A stretch of DNA of 25,007 nt from Mesostigma viride. Lineage: Eukaryota; Streptophyta; Mesostigmatophyceae; Mesostigmatales; Mesostigmataceae. Position 1 is the first letter of the stretch; each line of letters starts with the position of its first letter. The notes beneath the pieces were generated by a model, which had not been told where the DNA came from, searched no databases, and saw only the letters and a program-made list of their open reading frames with translations. This document shows positions 17,478 through 25,007 of this stretch, in pieces. Location of the stretch: the NCBI GenBank assembly GCA_009746045.1, contig RPFO01002289.1, forward strand, positions 1 to 25,007, given 5' to 3'. The position numbers and the translations under genes were made by a program.

Positions 17478-17990
17478 ACATATCGCTGGCTGAGGACCAA
17501 CACGAAAAAAGAAGCCATATCGCTGGCTGAGGACCAACACGAAAAAAGAAAACATATCGCTGGCTGACGACCAACACGAAAAAAGAAAACATATCGCTGG
17601 CTGACGACCAACACGAAAAAAGAAAACATTTAGCTGGCTTAGGACCAACACGAAAAAAGAAAACATTTAGCTGGCAGAGGACCAATACGAAAAAATACTC
17701 TGGTCGCTCGCTGAGGACCAACCCTTAAAAAGAAGCCGTGTCGCTGGCTGAGGACCAACACGAAAAAAGAAAACATATTGCTGGCTGAGGACCAACCCTA
17801 AAAAAGAAGGCATATCGCTGGCTGAGGACCAACACGAAAAAAGAAGCCATGTCGCTGGCTGAGGACCAACCCTTAAAAAGAAGGCATATCGCTGGCCGAG
17901 AACCAACCAGAAAAAAGAAGTCATGTCGCTGGCTGAGGACCAACACGAAAAAACAAGCCATATCGCTGGCTGAGGACTACAAAAGGGCAT
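17478..17990. repeat. 37-bp tandem array, about 14 units
   Basis: CATATCGCTGGCTGAGGACC followed by AACACGAAAAAAGAAG repeats at about 37-bp spacing with moderate divergence (CATTTAGCTGG, AACCCTTAAAAAG variants). It abuts the 30-bp array directly. No coding sense. Confidence 0.92.
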
Positions 17991-18002
17991 CATAGACGCC
18001 AC

Positions 18003-18038
18003 CCTGCTCGCGCGAGTAAGTAGGGGTTCGTTGCACAT
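18003..18038 (-). other. Candidate first exon of gene 1
   Basis: ATG at 18038-18036 begins MCNEPLLTRASR, followed by GTGGCG as a possible donor, in phase 0. That phase would match the exon starting at 14606. The intron would be 3.4 kb and contain all three tandem arrays. No independent support exists; other start exons are possible. Confidence 0.25.
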
Positions 18039-18510
18039 TTACCTGCACGCATAAATCAGGAAGGGGGAAAAACGGCATTGAACAGGACCACGATTAGAAT
18101 TGGGCTAGCTATAAACTAACCGGACCATTTGAAGGCATAGCAACAAACATCACGCTCGACATCAAAAAAGACTGCGCTGTTGATGCACCTTTTTCATTAT
18201 GGCGGCGAGTTGAGGCGGCATTTGTCTCACCATCTTCAGGCAGCGATGATTATTACAGAAAACAGCTATGGCGGCAGCAGTGGTGGTGCGGTTTTCGAAA
18301 CCCAACAGCTGTTGTGACCGATCGTCCGTGGAGCGACCCCTGTCAACGGCCCAGCGTAACCGGCGTTCAGGACGGAAAACGTGGCATGCTCGCCATTCGG
18401 CCAACGAGGCGAAACGCGGCGCTAGATTATTCTTATTGACAAACCGCGCATGCGGATTGGACGACTCACAATGTGACGTAATCCAAGCGTCGGTCTTCAC
18501 GGTCCCGCAG
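18039..18510. other. Central spacer between leftward and rightward genes
   Basis: A moderately GC-rich stretch with no supported gene. A leftward open frame at 18162-18500 has no recognisable motif and lies upstream of a rightward TATA box. A right half palindrome (GTGGAGCGACCCC) lies at about 18329-18341. The region probably contains promoters for the divergent genes. Confidence 0.4.
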
Positions 18511-18511
18511 G

Positions 18512-18520
18512 TATAAAAAG
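18512..18520 (+). promoter_or_regulatory. TATA box candidate for the rightward transcript
   Basis: GTATAAAAAGG lies in otherwise GC-rich DNA, 850 bp upstream of the proposed transposase start. A 5' UTR intron would join it to the acceptor GATCATCCAG at 19323. Position and strand suit the transposase gene, but no start site can be seen. Confidence 0.4.
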
Positions 18521-18676
18521 GAACAACACGCAGCCAATTTGACGCTACAATCGGGATGTTTGGATTCGGGCGTCACCATGCTGCCGTGGATAACGACGTC
18601 CGCGGTTCGATTCTAGCGTGAGCCCGGTGCTTTTTTGCACGTCGTCTGAGAGATCATCTGTCATATTACCACCAGT

Positions 18677-18696
18677 CGTCACTCTGCAAAGCGACG
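18677..18696. repeat. Element palindrome in the central spacer
   Basis: CGTCACTCTGCAAAGCGACG is a near-perfect palindrome downstream of the TATA candidate, in the presumed 5' UTR intron of the transposase gene. Confidence 0.75.
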
Positions 18697-18739
18697 TGCC
18701 TACTGCCACGTGGTATGGCAAAAATTTCGAATGCAGAAC

Positions 18740-19320
18740 TTTTGGGGTATACAAATAAATATATTCATGAATCGGGTATAGTAAATGTATGGGGATATAT
18801 ACTAACATGCTAGCCAATATATTTATACTTTCTGCTGTCCATATGCTTATTATTATGATTATTGTTATGAATATGATATATGTTCTTTCTAATATTTGTT
18901 AAATATATTTTCCTATTTACTGCTAACTTACTGTACTAGTTTTTTATATAAATGACTAGTACTAGATAGATTAATGCCATGAATACAAATTTAAAATATT
19001 GATTAAATTTTATGACAATATTACATATATTTATGGACATCACTCTTTTTTTCATACAATAAGTAGAAAATATTTAGTATTAGAGATAGCTAGTCTGTCC
19101 AGTTCATATTTCTTCTATCTAAACAATAATGATTGTAATAGAAATAGTACTAAATACTAATTAAAACTATATAAATACCAATAAATACTTTCCATATTTC
19201 TGCTACATAATTAAACAATAATGATTAAAACAATTATGTTCAATATTCAATTTCATTTAGTAGAATCTTAAATAATTCCATGAATTAATTCACGTATTTT
19301 CCTGTCTTGGTGTGATCATC
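18740..19320. other. Very AT-rich spacer
   Basis: Long A/T tracts (TATATTTAT, AAATATATTTTCC, TTAAATTTTATGAC) with no open frame of note. It is consistent with intron or upstream promoter DNA of the transposase gene. Confidence 0.55.
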
Positions 19321-19359
19321 CAGGTACCTCGATCGGCAACGACACGACACGCCTGAAAA

Positions 19360-22300
19360 ATGAGCCGGGAAGGTGTGTTTCCAATGATGCAAATCTTGGT
19401 CGCGCTGCAGCGCGACCTCTTCTCAGTTCCATACGAAAAGGCCTTAAAACTTGTGTGTAACTTCGCAAGGGTCGCGCTGCAGAGCTACCAAAAATTTCAT
19501 GAAGTTTGACTTTCTCTATATTTGCTTCGCAATTGAGATTCTTTTGTATCTGCGAAGAAGGTGGGGTCATTTCGCGGAGTGACCCTGCTAATATGTAAAT
19601 TTTTCCGTGAATTTCTTTTTGTTTCTGCAGCACGGGAACGGGTGTTTCTTTCGCCAACCTCCTCCTCCTTGCGTGGCGGCTTTGCTAATCGACTCAATGC
19701 CCACAACTTGAGCATCGGGACACCGACGCCCCTTGCAGCGGATCTGAAAAACAGCTCGAAACGAAATTTCGGGAATGAGAACCGCAGCACCTCGCCCGCC
19801 GTCAGGAAGCCAGCGAAAAGGCCTGGCCAGTACGCCGAGAAGAAGTCTGTTGTGGGGACTCATCTTGCTGATGAGGCGTACAACGTAGTTCATCACATGA
19901 GGAATGAATCTACCAAGCGGGCCTCTTTTGAGGAGATTGTTGATGGCTTCAATAAGAGGGCTGACGAGCTCAAGGCGGAGCATTTTGACATTCCGGTGGC
20001 CAAGCTTTTTGATGAGCAGCGGCTTGCACAACTGTCGAGGTCTTGGGTGGCTCGGCTGATCGCCCTTTTTGACGACCTGTCGAAATCCGACCATGACAGA
20101 GACGTCAAGATCATTTTGGTGTCAACTCTTTTTTGTGGGGACGACATCGAGAAGGAGTTTTCGGCGGCAGAGTTGGAGAGAATGACGGGTGTCCCCGCGA
20201 AGACCATTCTCAAAGTTCGGGCGATCAGAAAGCAACAGAAGATGGAGTTCCTGACGCGTGCGCTGGCGCGAAAGAAGAGGAAGTTGCCCCAATTTGTAAT
20301 CGAGTCGATCGCGCAGGCTTGGACTGATGAGGAGAACTCGCGCGCTTCGCCCCAAGAGAGGGATACCATAAAGACGCACGAACGAGTTGGCAATCGTGCG
20401 ATTTTGGTTGGTGTCCAAGGGGCCTACTTCTACCTCACCTCGAAGGAGGACATATATCTCAAGTTTTTAGCGGAGCACACGTACTGGGACAAGAAAAGTC
20501 CGCAGTATGAGAAGGATGTCGGCATCCATGTCGGATATACGACTTTCTGCAAGTACGCCCCCAAAACCGTCAAGGGGAAGTGGAAGGAGAGAAACGTGTG
20601 CGCCTGTGAGACGCATACGGTCATGCAGTCGAAGGTAGCGGCATGGACTAGGTACTGCAAGGCGAAGCACGGCAAGAACTGCAAGTGCGGCGACGAGTGT
20701 GAGGGATGTTTAAGGGCGAGATTGCCTGACGGCACGTGCGGGATGTTCGAAAGCCTGCACACGACCGAATGGGTGAAGCACTTCCATTGCCGTGTGGCGG
20801 AGGCGGATGGGGGAAGTGAGCTGGGGGGTGGGGCAAACTCGGCGAGAAACGAAGAGGAGGAAGGGGACAATAATGTGACGGAAGATGAATGGCAGGGGCA
20901 AGACCTTGACGATCTTGAAATAAATGAGAGGATCGTGGAGGATGAGGAAGGGGTGCCAAGGGTAGGGGACCCATCCATGGAGGAGGGGTCTGTCTTTCGC
21001 ATTCTGAAGAGGGCATGTATGGAGAACTCGTGTCCCGAGTCCCGGTGTGGCATCAAAGACTGGGTGTTGTGTGACCGGGACAAGAATTCAACAGAACTAC
21101 TAAATTGGTTCAGATACGTGAAGAAGGAGGTAGTGGTTTCCCGACCGGCAGGGGAGGTAAGCGTGTTTGGATTTTGTGACGCAATTATTTCGCAGCGTCA
21201 TTCTGCAGCGCGATGTTAATTTAAAGGCTTTTCTGATACTTTATGAATATGTTACTTGCAAATTTACTTCATCCCTTGGTTAAAACAGGACGCGACCGAT
21301 CGGCGGGTCCCGGAGAAGGTCAAGCGGCCCGTACAGGAAACGATGAGGTCAACGCCCGCGCAGCTGAGGCTGGCGATTATCGAGAGTTGGGAGGACTTTA
21401 CCAACCACTGCTTTACGTCATGGTGGCAGTCGGCAACGATCAAGGACCGGGAGAGGAACATGACTGAGGGGGATGTGCTCGTGCATGGAGATTGGGCCGA
21501 GAATTACGAGAACAACAACTACGTCCAACTGCAGTCGCAGTACTTTCACAAGACGAGCTTTGTCCTCATGCCCATGATCGTGCGATATTTGCACAATGGT
21601 GCGATGGCAAAGCGAACGTTCTTTTTTCTCGGGGAAGCCAAGATGAAGCGGGGAGAGCGGGCGCTCGTCTACGCGCTGAGGACAATCATGGAAACCCTGC
21701 GCGGACTTGGTGTGGGGGTGAAGAGGATGTTCATGTGCTCTGACAACTGCTCATCCCAGTTCAAGTCCAAGTACGTGGTTAACGCCGTCTTCCGCCTCCT
21801 CATGCAGGATCCCGACTTGGAATCCTTCGAGTACCACTACTTGGGTGAGCAGCACGGGAAGGGGGAGGTGGATGGTCAGGGAGCGAAGTTCAAGTGCATT
21901 GTGAGGAACATGCAATGCATTCCTGAGAACCAGGGCATCGTTACAGGGCGCCAGATCGTCAAGTACATGCGGGACAGCTGGGAAGGAGGCAAAACCACGA
22001 GCAGGGAGTCGGCCCGCGCTCGGGCAGAGGGCGTCCACCGTCATTTCTTTCATTTTCCTGAGGTGCGAAACTCAATTTTTCTTGAACTTGATTGAGGTAT
22101 CTCTGCAGAGTGACCTTTTGCCCATTTGCATTTTATTATTTGATAATGCTAAAAGAACTGGTATGAATTAGCGTCTTATATAGTGAAAAATGCATGCAAA
22201 GCACTTTCAAAGGGGTATCTCTGCAGAGTGACCCTTCATGTGTACTTGATCTATTGACACATACCAACTTTCCGTTTCTGACATTCTCCCTCATTGCAGG

Positions 22301-23043
22301 ACCTCGACTCCGGCGCCCGTATGATACCGACGCGTGTCGAGGCCATCAAGCAAGCGCACTGGTGGCGCCTGGACAAGTCTGACCCGGGGCTCCTGATGAT
22401 GAGGCGTTTTTCGTGCTACTGCCCAGCCTGCCTAGCTAACAGGTGGGAGGAGTGCCGGACCGAGTGGACACATATCGAGGAATTTAACGATGAGGGCCAA
22501 ACGATGAAAACTTTCCGCCTGATGCCGCCAACGCAGCCCATACCTCCGGTTCGCCAGCTGACGCGGGCGGAACTGCTGAAGGATCAAAGGGATGCCATTG
22601 GCAGGCAGATGCGCATGTATGATTACATCGCAGTTCCGTCAGACAGAGAGGACGTGAACCACAATTCCGCCCACCCTTTTTGGGTGATGCAGGTGGTGAG
22701 GGAGGCCTCAGTGCTGGAGAAGGAGGAGGTTAGGTGGGTTGAGGGACAAAACGGACGGCAGAAGGAGATTTTCTTGCCCGGCCACGCCGTTCTGGCGGTT
22801 CGGCTGTGGAAGCGAGATATGCATGACCCCCTGCATTTTACTCTGGATTTGGCTGATTGGCCGGAGTCCCGCCCAGCCGACCTGGTCGATTGCTATCTGT
22901 GCATCTCCGCTGCTCTTCCGCTCCAGTGCATGGTCCTTGGCAACCAAAGGCAAGCCTACGTTGATATGAGCAAGGAGCTTGACGCGTGGCTAACCGCTCT
23001 TGTACGCAACCAGCAAGCCCCGGAGGGGCTGCCACCGGCTTAA
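19360..23043 (+). CDS. DDE-type transposase-like protein, four exons
   Basis: Proposed exons are 19360-19372, 19631-21156, 21289-22062 and 22300-23043 (stop TAA), about 1018 residues. ATG at 19360 has an in-frame TGA six bases upstream; MSRE plus one base joins the 19631 acceptor (TTTCTGCAG) in phase. The next two junctions are phase 0 (GAG|GTAAGC with AAAACAG; GAG|GTGCGA with CATTGCAG). The N-terminal third is helical and may bind DNA. CxC-x2-H plus a Cys/His cluster follow at about 328-363. Exon 3 carries HGDWAENY (D581), CSDNCSSQFKS (D665) and HGKGEVDGQGAK (D708), the pattern of an RNase H-like transposase core. CYCPAC-x7-C at 810-823 is next, then an SH3/chromo-like tail (PFWVMQVVREA). 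Similar HGKG-x2-DG proteins occur in animal elements. The call is strong; the superfamily (Sola-like?) is not. Exons have no visible breaks. Confidence 0.8.
19398..19417. repeat. Perfect 20-bp element palindrome
   Basis: GGTCGCGCTGCAGCGCGACC equals its own reverse complement. It is the cleanest member of the dispersed family and lies 25 bases after the proposed donor. Confidence 0.95.
19469..19490. repeat. Element palindrome in transposase intron 1
   Basis: GGTCGCGCTGCAGAGCTACC, with a diverged right arm. Confidence 0.8.
19564..19585. repeat. Element palindrome in transposase intron 1
   Basis: GGTCATTTCGCGGAGTGACC, a diverged centre with conserved outer arms, ends about 45 bases before the acceptor. 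Confidence 0.8.
21157..21288 (+). other. Transposase intron 2 with one palindrome
   Basis: A 132-base intron, GTAAGC to AAAACAG, phase 0. A decayed palindrome (GCGTCATTCTGCAGCGCGATG) lies at about 21195-21216. Confidence 0.8.
22063..22299 (+). other. Transposase intron 3 with two palindromes
   Basis: A 237-base intron, GTGCGA to CATTGCAG, phase 0. Copies at 22096-22115 (GGTATCTCTGCAGAGTGACC) and 22213-22234 are nearly identical, suggesting recent duplication or gene conversion. Confidence 0.8.
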
Positions 23044-23050
23044 ACTTTCG

Positions 23051-23072
23051 GGGACGCTCCGCAGCGCCACCC
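23051..23072. repeat. Element palindrome in the transposase 3' UTR
   Basis: GGACGCTCCGCAGCGCCACC starts within 10 bases of the stop codon. It is the same variant as 23544-23565. Confidence 0.8.
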
Positions 23073-23543
23073 CTACGGATCTTTAAGCCTGGGCTTTATT
23101 CGCCTACGGTTGGGACAGTGTTTATTCGTGTTTATATATTTTTGGAGAACATTTTTTTGTTTTTTCATATGTTACATTAGATGACAAGTGGCTGGGAACA
23201 TTGTTAGCCTCGGTAGTGACAAATTTTAGTATATTTCCGTGTCGAAATGGCGAGTATTTTATTTAACTTGTACAATAATTATTTCGAATTACAAATTTAT
23301 AATTTGGTTTGACCTAAAAATCATGTCGTCACTCAAATATAGTAGTTGCTGTGTAGGACTTTCCGTCTGCAAATTGGTTCGTACTAATTTCGAATGTCAC
23401 AACAATGTTACTGTACTAAGGCCTGTTTGGTAGATGTCTTAAAACACAAATTCGCTCCGGAAGTGCCAAAGTACCTTGCTTGTAACCGGACTAGTTACGA
23501 ATTGTGATTGGAAGGTTGTCCCCTACAACCACAAGGAATAGAG
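23073..23543. other. AT-rich spacer between the two rightward genes
   Basis: No gene is seen. It presumably holds the transposase terminator and the promoter of the small gene; I cannot point to a convincing poly(A) signal or TATA box. Confidence 0.45.
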
Positions 23544-23565
23544 GGGACGCTCCGCAGCGCCACCC
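23544..23565. repeat. Element palindrome upstream of the small gene
   Basis: GGACGCTCCGCAGCGCCACC lies 75 bases before the start codon and matches the copy at 23051-23072. Confidence 0.8.
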
Positions 23566-23639
23566 ATACGACAGTCCGGACCGGGCTTTGCTGAAATAAT
23601 TTTCTCACTCGCAACTTAGCCATCAAACTCACTTTTACG

Positions 23640-24113
23640 ATGGAGCGCGCCGATGTTTTTGGTTCGCAGCATACATATGTGCATGTCGATAAAAAGGAGC
23701 ATGCGGCCAACATGTATGTTGAAATCGACTCCCCCCCCCACGACTTCCCACGCTCCCTGCGGGGACCGTTTGGAGGTTGGGGTTCAGGTGTCATTGCGTT
23801 CGGAAACGGGATGATCGACCTGATGCCCCCAGATTCAGATTTGGCGCCTGCCCCCCGTGTTCCGGGTAAGGCCAGGGTGGTGCAATGCCTCCAGAATGAG
23901 GGCACGGAAATTTCGCCCAATGTCTCGGCTGTGCGCCTCCGGGCTGAGGCCCAGCATGAGTTCTTGAATGCGGCGGAAATAGGTGGGGCCGTATGGGCCC
24001 CCAAACAATTTTCCAACGAGCCTCCAAATTTCGTGGGGGACTTGTACAAGGGAGCGTACAAGTTTCGTGACATTGAGATCGATGGATGGGGGTCATTTCT
24101 CCAGGAAAAGTGA
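23640..24113 (+). CDS. Small intronless gene of unknown function (157 aa)
   Basis: ATG at 23640 begins MERADVFGSQHTYVHVDKKE and runs to TGA at 24111-24113. Composition is balanced, with FGGWGSGVIAFGNGMIDLMP and a Trp/Phe-rich end (DIEIDGWGSFLQEK). No signal peptide or membrane segment is evident, and I recognise no domain. AATAAA follows at 24207-24212, about 95 bases after the stop, supporting a real transcript. The opposite strand has a longer open frame through the same DNA, but it lacks a good start context and looks compositionally odd. Its place beside the right end, downstream of the transposase, makes it a candidate accessory factor. Confidence 0.6.
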   Translation: MERADVFGSQHTYVHVDKKEHAANMYVEIDSPPHDFPRSLRGPFGGWGSGVIAFGNGMIDLMPPDSDLAPAPRVPGKARVVQCLQNEGTEISPNVSAVRLRAEAQHEFLNAAEIGGAVWAPKQFSNEPPNFVGDLYKGAYKFRDIEIDGWGSFLQEK

Positions 24114-24206
24114 ATGCCGGTCCCATTTGGCAAATATAATCGATGATTAATTCCATGCAACATTTTGCGTTGGTCAAATGTGTAAATTTGCATTATTCAT
24201 CGATTC

Positions 24207-24212
24207 AATAAA
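24207..24212 (+). terminator. Poly(A) signal AATAAA of the small gene
   Basis: A canonical AATAAA in AT-rich DNA just after the small gene, followed within 10 bases by a G/GT-rich stretch typical of downstream elements. Confidence 0.6.
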
Positions 24213-24220
24213 ATTATGGG

Positions 24221-24236
24221 GGTGGGTATACCCACC
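24221..24236. repeat. Perfect 16-bp palindrome
   Basis: GGTGGGTATACCCACC is self-complementary and sits directly after the poly(A) signal. It could form a hairpin in the 3' UTR or be a binding site. It is unrelated to the dispersed family. Confidence 0.75.
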
Positions 24237-24293
24237 ATTTGATGGTTGAAAGTACTACTAGCTTCGTCGATTAACTCTTCTCAACATGGTCCT

Positions 24294-24305
24294 CTAGTCG
24301 ACTAG
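24294..24305. repeat. Perfect 12-bp palindrome near the right end
   Basis: CTAGTCGACTAG is self-complementary and lies about 250 bp inside the right end. It may be a chance occurrence. Confidence 0.5.
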
Positions 24306-24397
24306 GATTGTACCAATCCATCAGGGTATCGAGAAACTTGTTATGCCGAAACACTCCGGTCGAAAATTTCGTGCCACCTGCAGGCAATCAAAAAGCG

Positions 24398-24519
24398 CAC
24401 GCGGACCGACGGGAAAGAGTAGTTAGTCACGAAATTAAAAAAACGACAAAAAGTGTCACACGCGGCCCGGCGGGAAAGAGTAGTTTGTTACGAAGTTAAA
24501 AAAACGACGAAAAGTGTCA
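24398..24519. repeat. 61-bp subterminal direct repeat, two copies
   Basis: Units at 24398-24458 and 24459-24519 share CACGCGG, CGGGAAAGAGTAGTT, ACGAAATTAAAAAAACGAC and AAAAGTGTCA with a few substitutions. Their ends supply the AAAAGTGTCACAC block also found at the left end. Repeated subterminal motifs are common transposase-binding sites in DNA transposons. Confidence 0.9.
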
Positions 24520-24528
24520 CACTTTTCG
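24508..24528. repeat. Perfect 21-bp palindrome abutting the right inverted repeat
   Basis: CGAAAAGTGT, a central C, then ACACTTTTCG: an inverted repeat that overlaps the first base of the right terminal repeat and the second 61-bp unit. Confidence 0.85.
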
Positions 24529-24551
24529 GAACATTCGAAGTGGGCCCGGCC
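24528..24551 (-). repeat. Right terminal inverted repeat (24 bp)
   Basis: The exact reverse complement of 4933-4956, ending GTGGGCCCGGCC. AAAT follows immediately. Confidence 0.93.
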
Positions 24552-24555
24552 AAAT
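24552..24555. repeat. Right copy of 4-bp target-site duplication (AAAT)
   Basis: The same orientation and sequence as 4929-4932, directly adjoining the right inverted repeat. Confidence 0.75.
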
Positions 24556-25007
24556 ATCTGGACAAGGGGCCAAGGTGGCAATAACCACTGCACCATGCTC
24601 TTGAGAAAGTCTTAACAATCCAGCTTTCTACCCTTTCAGAAGCTGCCTTGCGTTAGCAACGATTCTGGGCCCTCTGGCTCGCTCACCTCACTCAATCTGC
24701 GCTTCTTTATGGCTGCCGGATATGCGAAGCTTGGGCCGAGCGTGTCGTGGCGAGGTCGTCTGCCCGACTCATCACATCTCGAAACCGTGCACTGCGACTA
24801 GAATAAAACGATGCCCCCCTTTGCCTTTTGTATCTGGCGTCAAAAGAACAATGAACTCGCTTGGAAAACACTGTCGCAAAGAGCTTCCTACAGGCATTAT
24901 AAGCAATTTTCGCAGCTTTTACCGCACTTACTGCACATCCGGAAGACCATTAGAGGCCTTCGCGCGGAATCTCAAGTGGGCACGCATATCTTCTGCTGGA
25001 TTATGCC
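24556..25007. other. Right host flank, no gene seen
   Basis: No palindrome copies, arrays or credible open frames are evident. This contrast with the interior supports the element boundary. Confidence 0.55.

Larger units (their letters stand above)
19373..19630 (+). other. Transposase intron 1 with three palindromes
   Basis: The donor AAG|GTGTGT and acceptor TTTCTGCAG enclose palindromes at 19398-19417, 19469-19490 and 19564-19585. The donor is the least certain part of the gene model. Confidence 0.5.
4933..24551. mobile_element. Large (19.6 kb) terminal-inverted-repeat DNA transposon with transposase-like and accessory genes
   Basis: The boundaries are a perfect 24-bp inverted repeat (4933-4956 and 24528-24551) flanked by AAAT on both sides. 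Inside are a rightward gene with a DDE-type acidic triad, a small rightward gene, two large leftward multi-exon genes and several tandem arrays. A dispersed ~20-bp palindrome occurs throughout the element and was not seen outside it, supporting one unit of common origin. A 4-bp duplication is known for Sola elements (and, as TTAA, for piggyBac and Kolobok), but superfamily placement needs a search. Several frameshifts in gene 2 mean this copy may be defective. Coordinates, repeats and reading frames are seen; autonomy and function are inferred. Confidence 0.85.

Noticed and set aside
15092-17721. Very long open frames on both strands (up to about 845 codons)
   Set aside because: They run through the 30-bp minisatellite, whose unit is a multiple of three without stops, so several frames on both strands stay open. 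The peptides are pure repeats (HHHHPCMPA, MDGGGGWLA).
15298-17990. CRISPR-like array
   Set aside because: Units are contiguous tandem repeats with no unique spacers, in a eukaryotic intron-containing context.
18162-18500. 112-codon leftward frame in the central spacer
   Set aside because: No motif, no splice partner in phase that I can show, and it overlaps the likely promoter region.
19561-19630. Transposase start at the upstream end of the open frame
   Set aside because: The frame starts with GTG, contains an intronic palindrome and ends in a TTTCTGCAG acceptor, so this part is intron.
23495-24193. 232-codon leftward frame opposite the small gene
   Set aside because: Composition is odd (many Cys, Arg, Ser, Pro), it lacks a clear start, and the rightward frame has ATG, balanced composition and AATAAA.
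4933-24551. Maverick/Polinton or integrated virus
   Set aside because: I found no polymerase B, retroviral-type integrase, capsid, ATPase or protease motifs. The duplication length (4 bp) and short terminal repeats also do not fit.
4933-24551. Helitron or LTR element
   Set aside because: The element has inverted repeats with a target duplication, and no Rep/helicase, long direct repeats, gag or pol.

Overview
The window looks like nuclear DNA from a plant-lineage eukaryote. A perfect TTTAGGG array (Arabidopsis-type plant telomere unit) lies at 4179-4234. Genes are broken by ordinary GT-AG introns, TATA and AATAAA signals are present, and a degraded non-LTR retrotransposon tail lies at 895-1190. 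A charophyte alga such as Chara would fit, but that is inference and was not checked.

The main result is that most of the window (4933-24551, 19,619 bp) appears to be one large DNA transposon. It starts and ends with a perfect 24-bp terminal inverted repeat (4933-4956 and 24528-24551, GGCCGGGCCC...). The same 4 bp, AAAT, lies directly outside both ends (4929-4932 and 24552-24555), as expected for a target-site duplication. A shared 13-bp subterminal motif and a 61-bp direct repeat lie near the ends. The flanks (1-4928 and 24556-25007) are ordinary gene-poor host DNA.

Inside, genes run outward from a central AT-rich region (about 18040-19360). Rightward lie a four-exon transposase-like gene (19360-23043, about 1018 aa, acidic triad D581/D665/D708 with an HGKG-x2-D motif and Cys clusters) and a small intronless gene (23640-24113, 157 aa). 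Leftward lie two large multi-exon genes: gene 1 (10620-14606, possibly starting at 18038), with Ser/Pro/Arg-rich, coiled-coil and acidic regions, and gene 2 (5223-10596), with a long globular part, an acidic/low-complexity tail and several apparent frameshifts. I do not recognise either leftward gene. Gene 2 has one weak ParB/sulfiredoxin-like patch.

The element is also full of repeats. A dispersed ~20-22 bp quasi-palindrome (best form GGTCGCGCTGCAGCGCGACC) occurs about 30 times. Almost all copies are in introns, UTRs or intergenic DNA of the element, and I saw none in the flanks. Two copies lie inside an exon and encode the same peptide. Three tandem arrays sit between gene 1 and the centre: 58 bp x 7 carrying the palindrome, 30 bp x ~72 with a 210-bp higher-order unit, and 37 bp x ~14. 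Two blocks show tandem duplication of exon plus intron plus palindrome (12540-13045 and 9800-10215).

A plausible reading is a giant cut-and-paste transposon with a Sola-like or undescribed DDE transposase, carrying accessory proteins and its own internal palindrome family. The boundaries and open reading frames are visible in the sequence; the superfamily, the accessory functions and present activity are inference.
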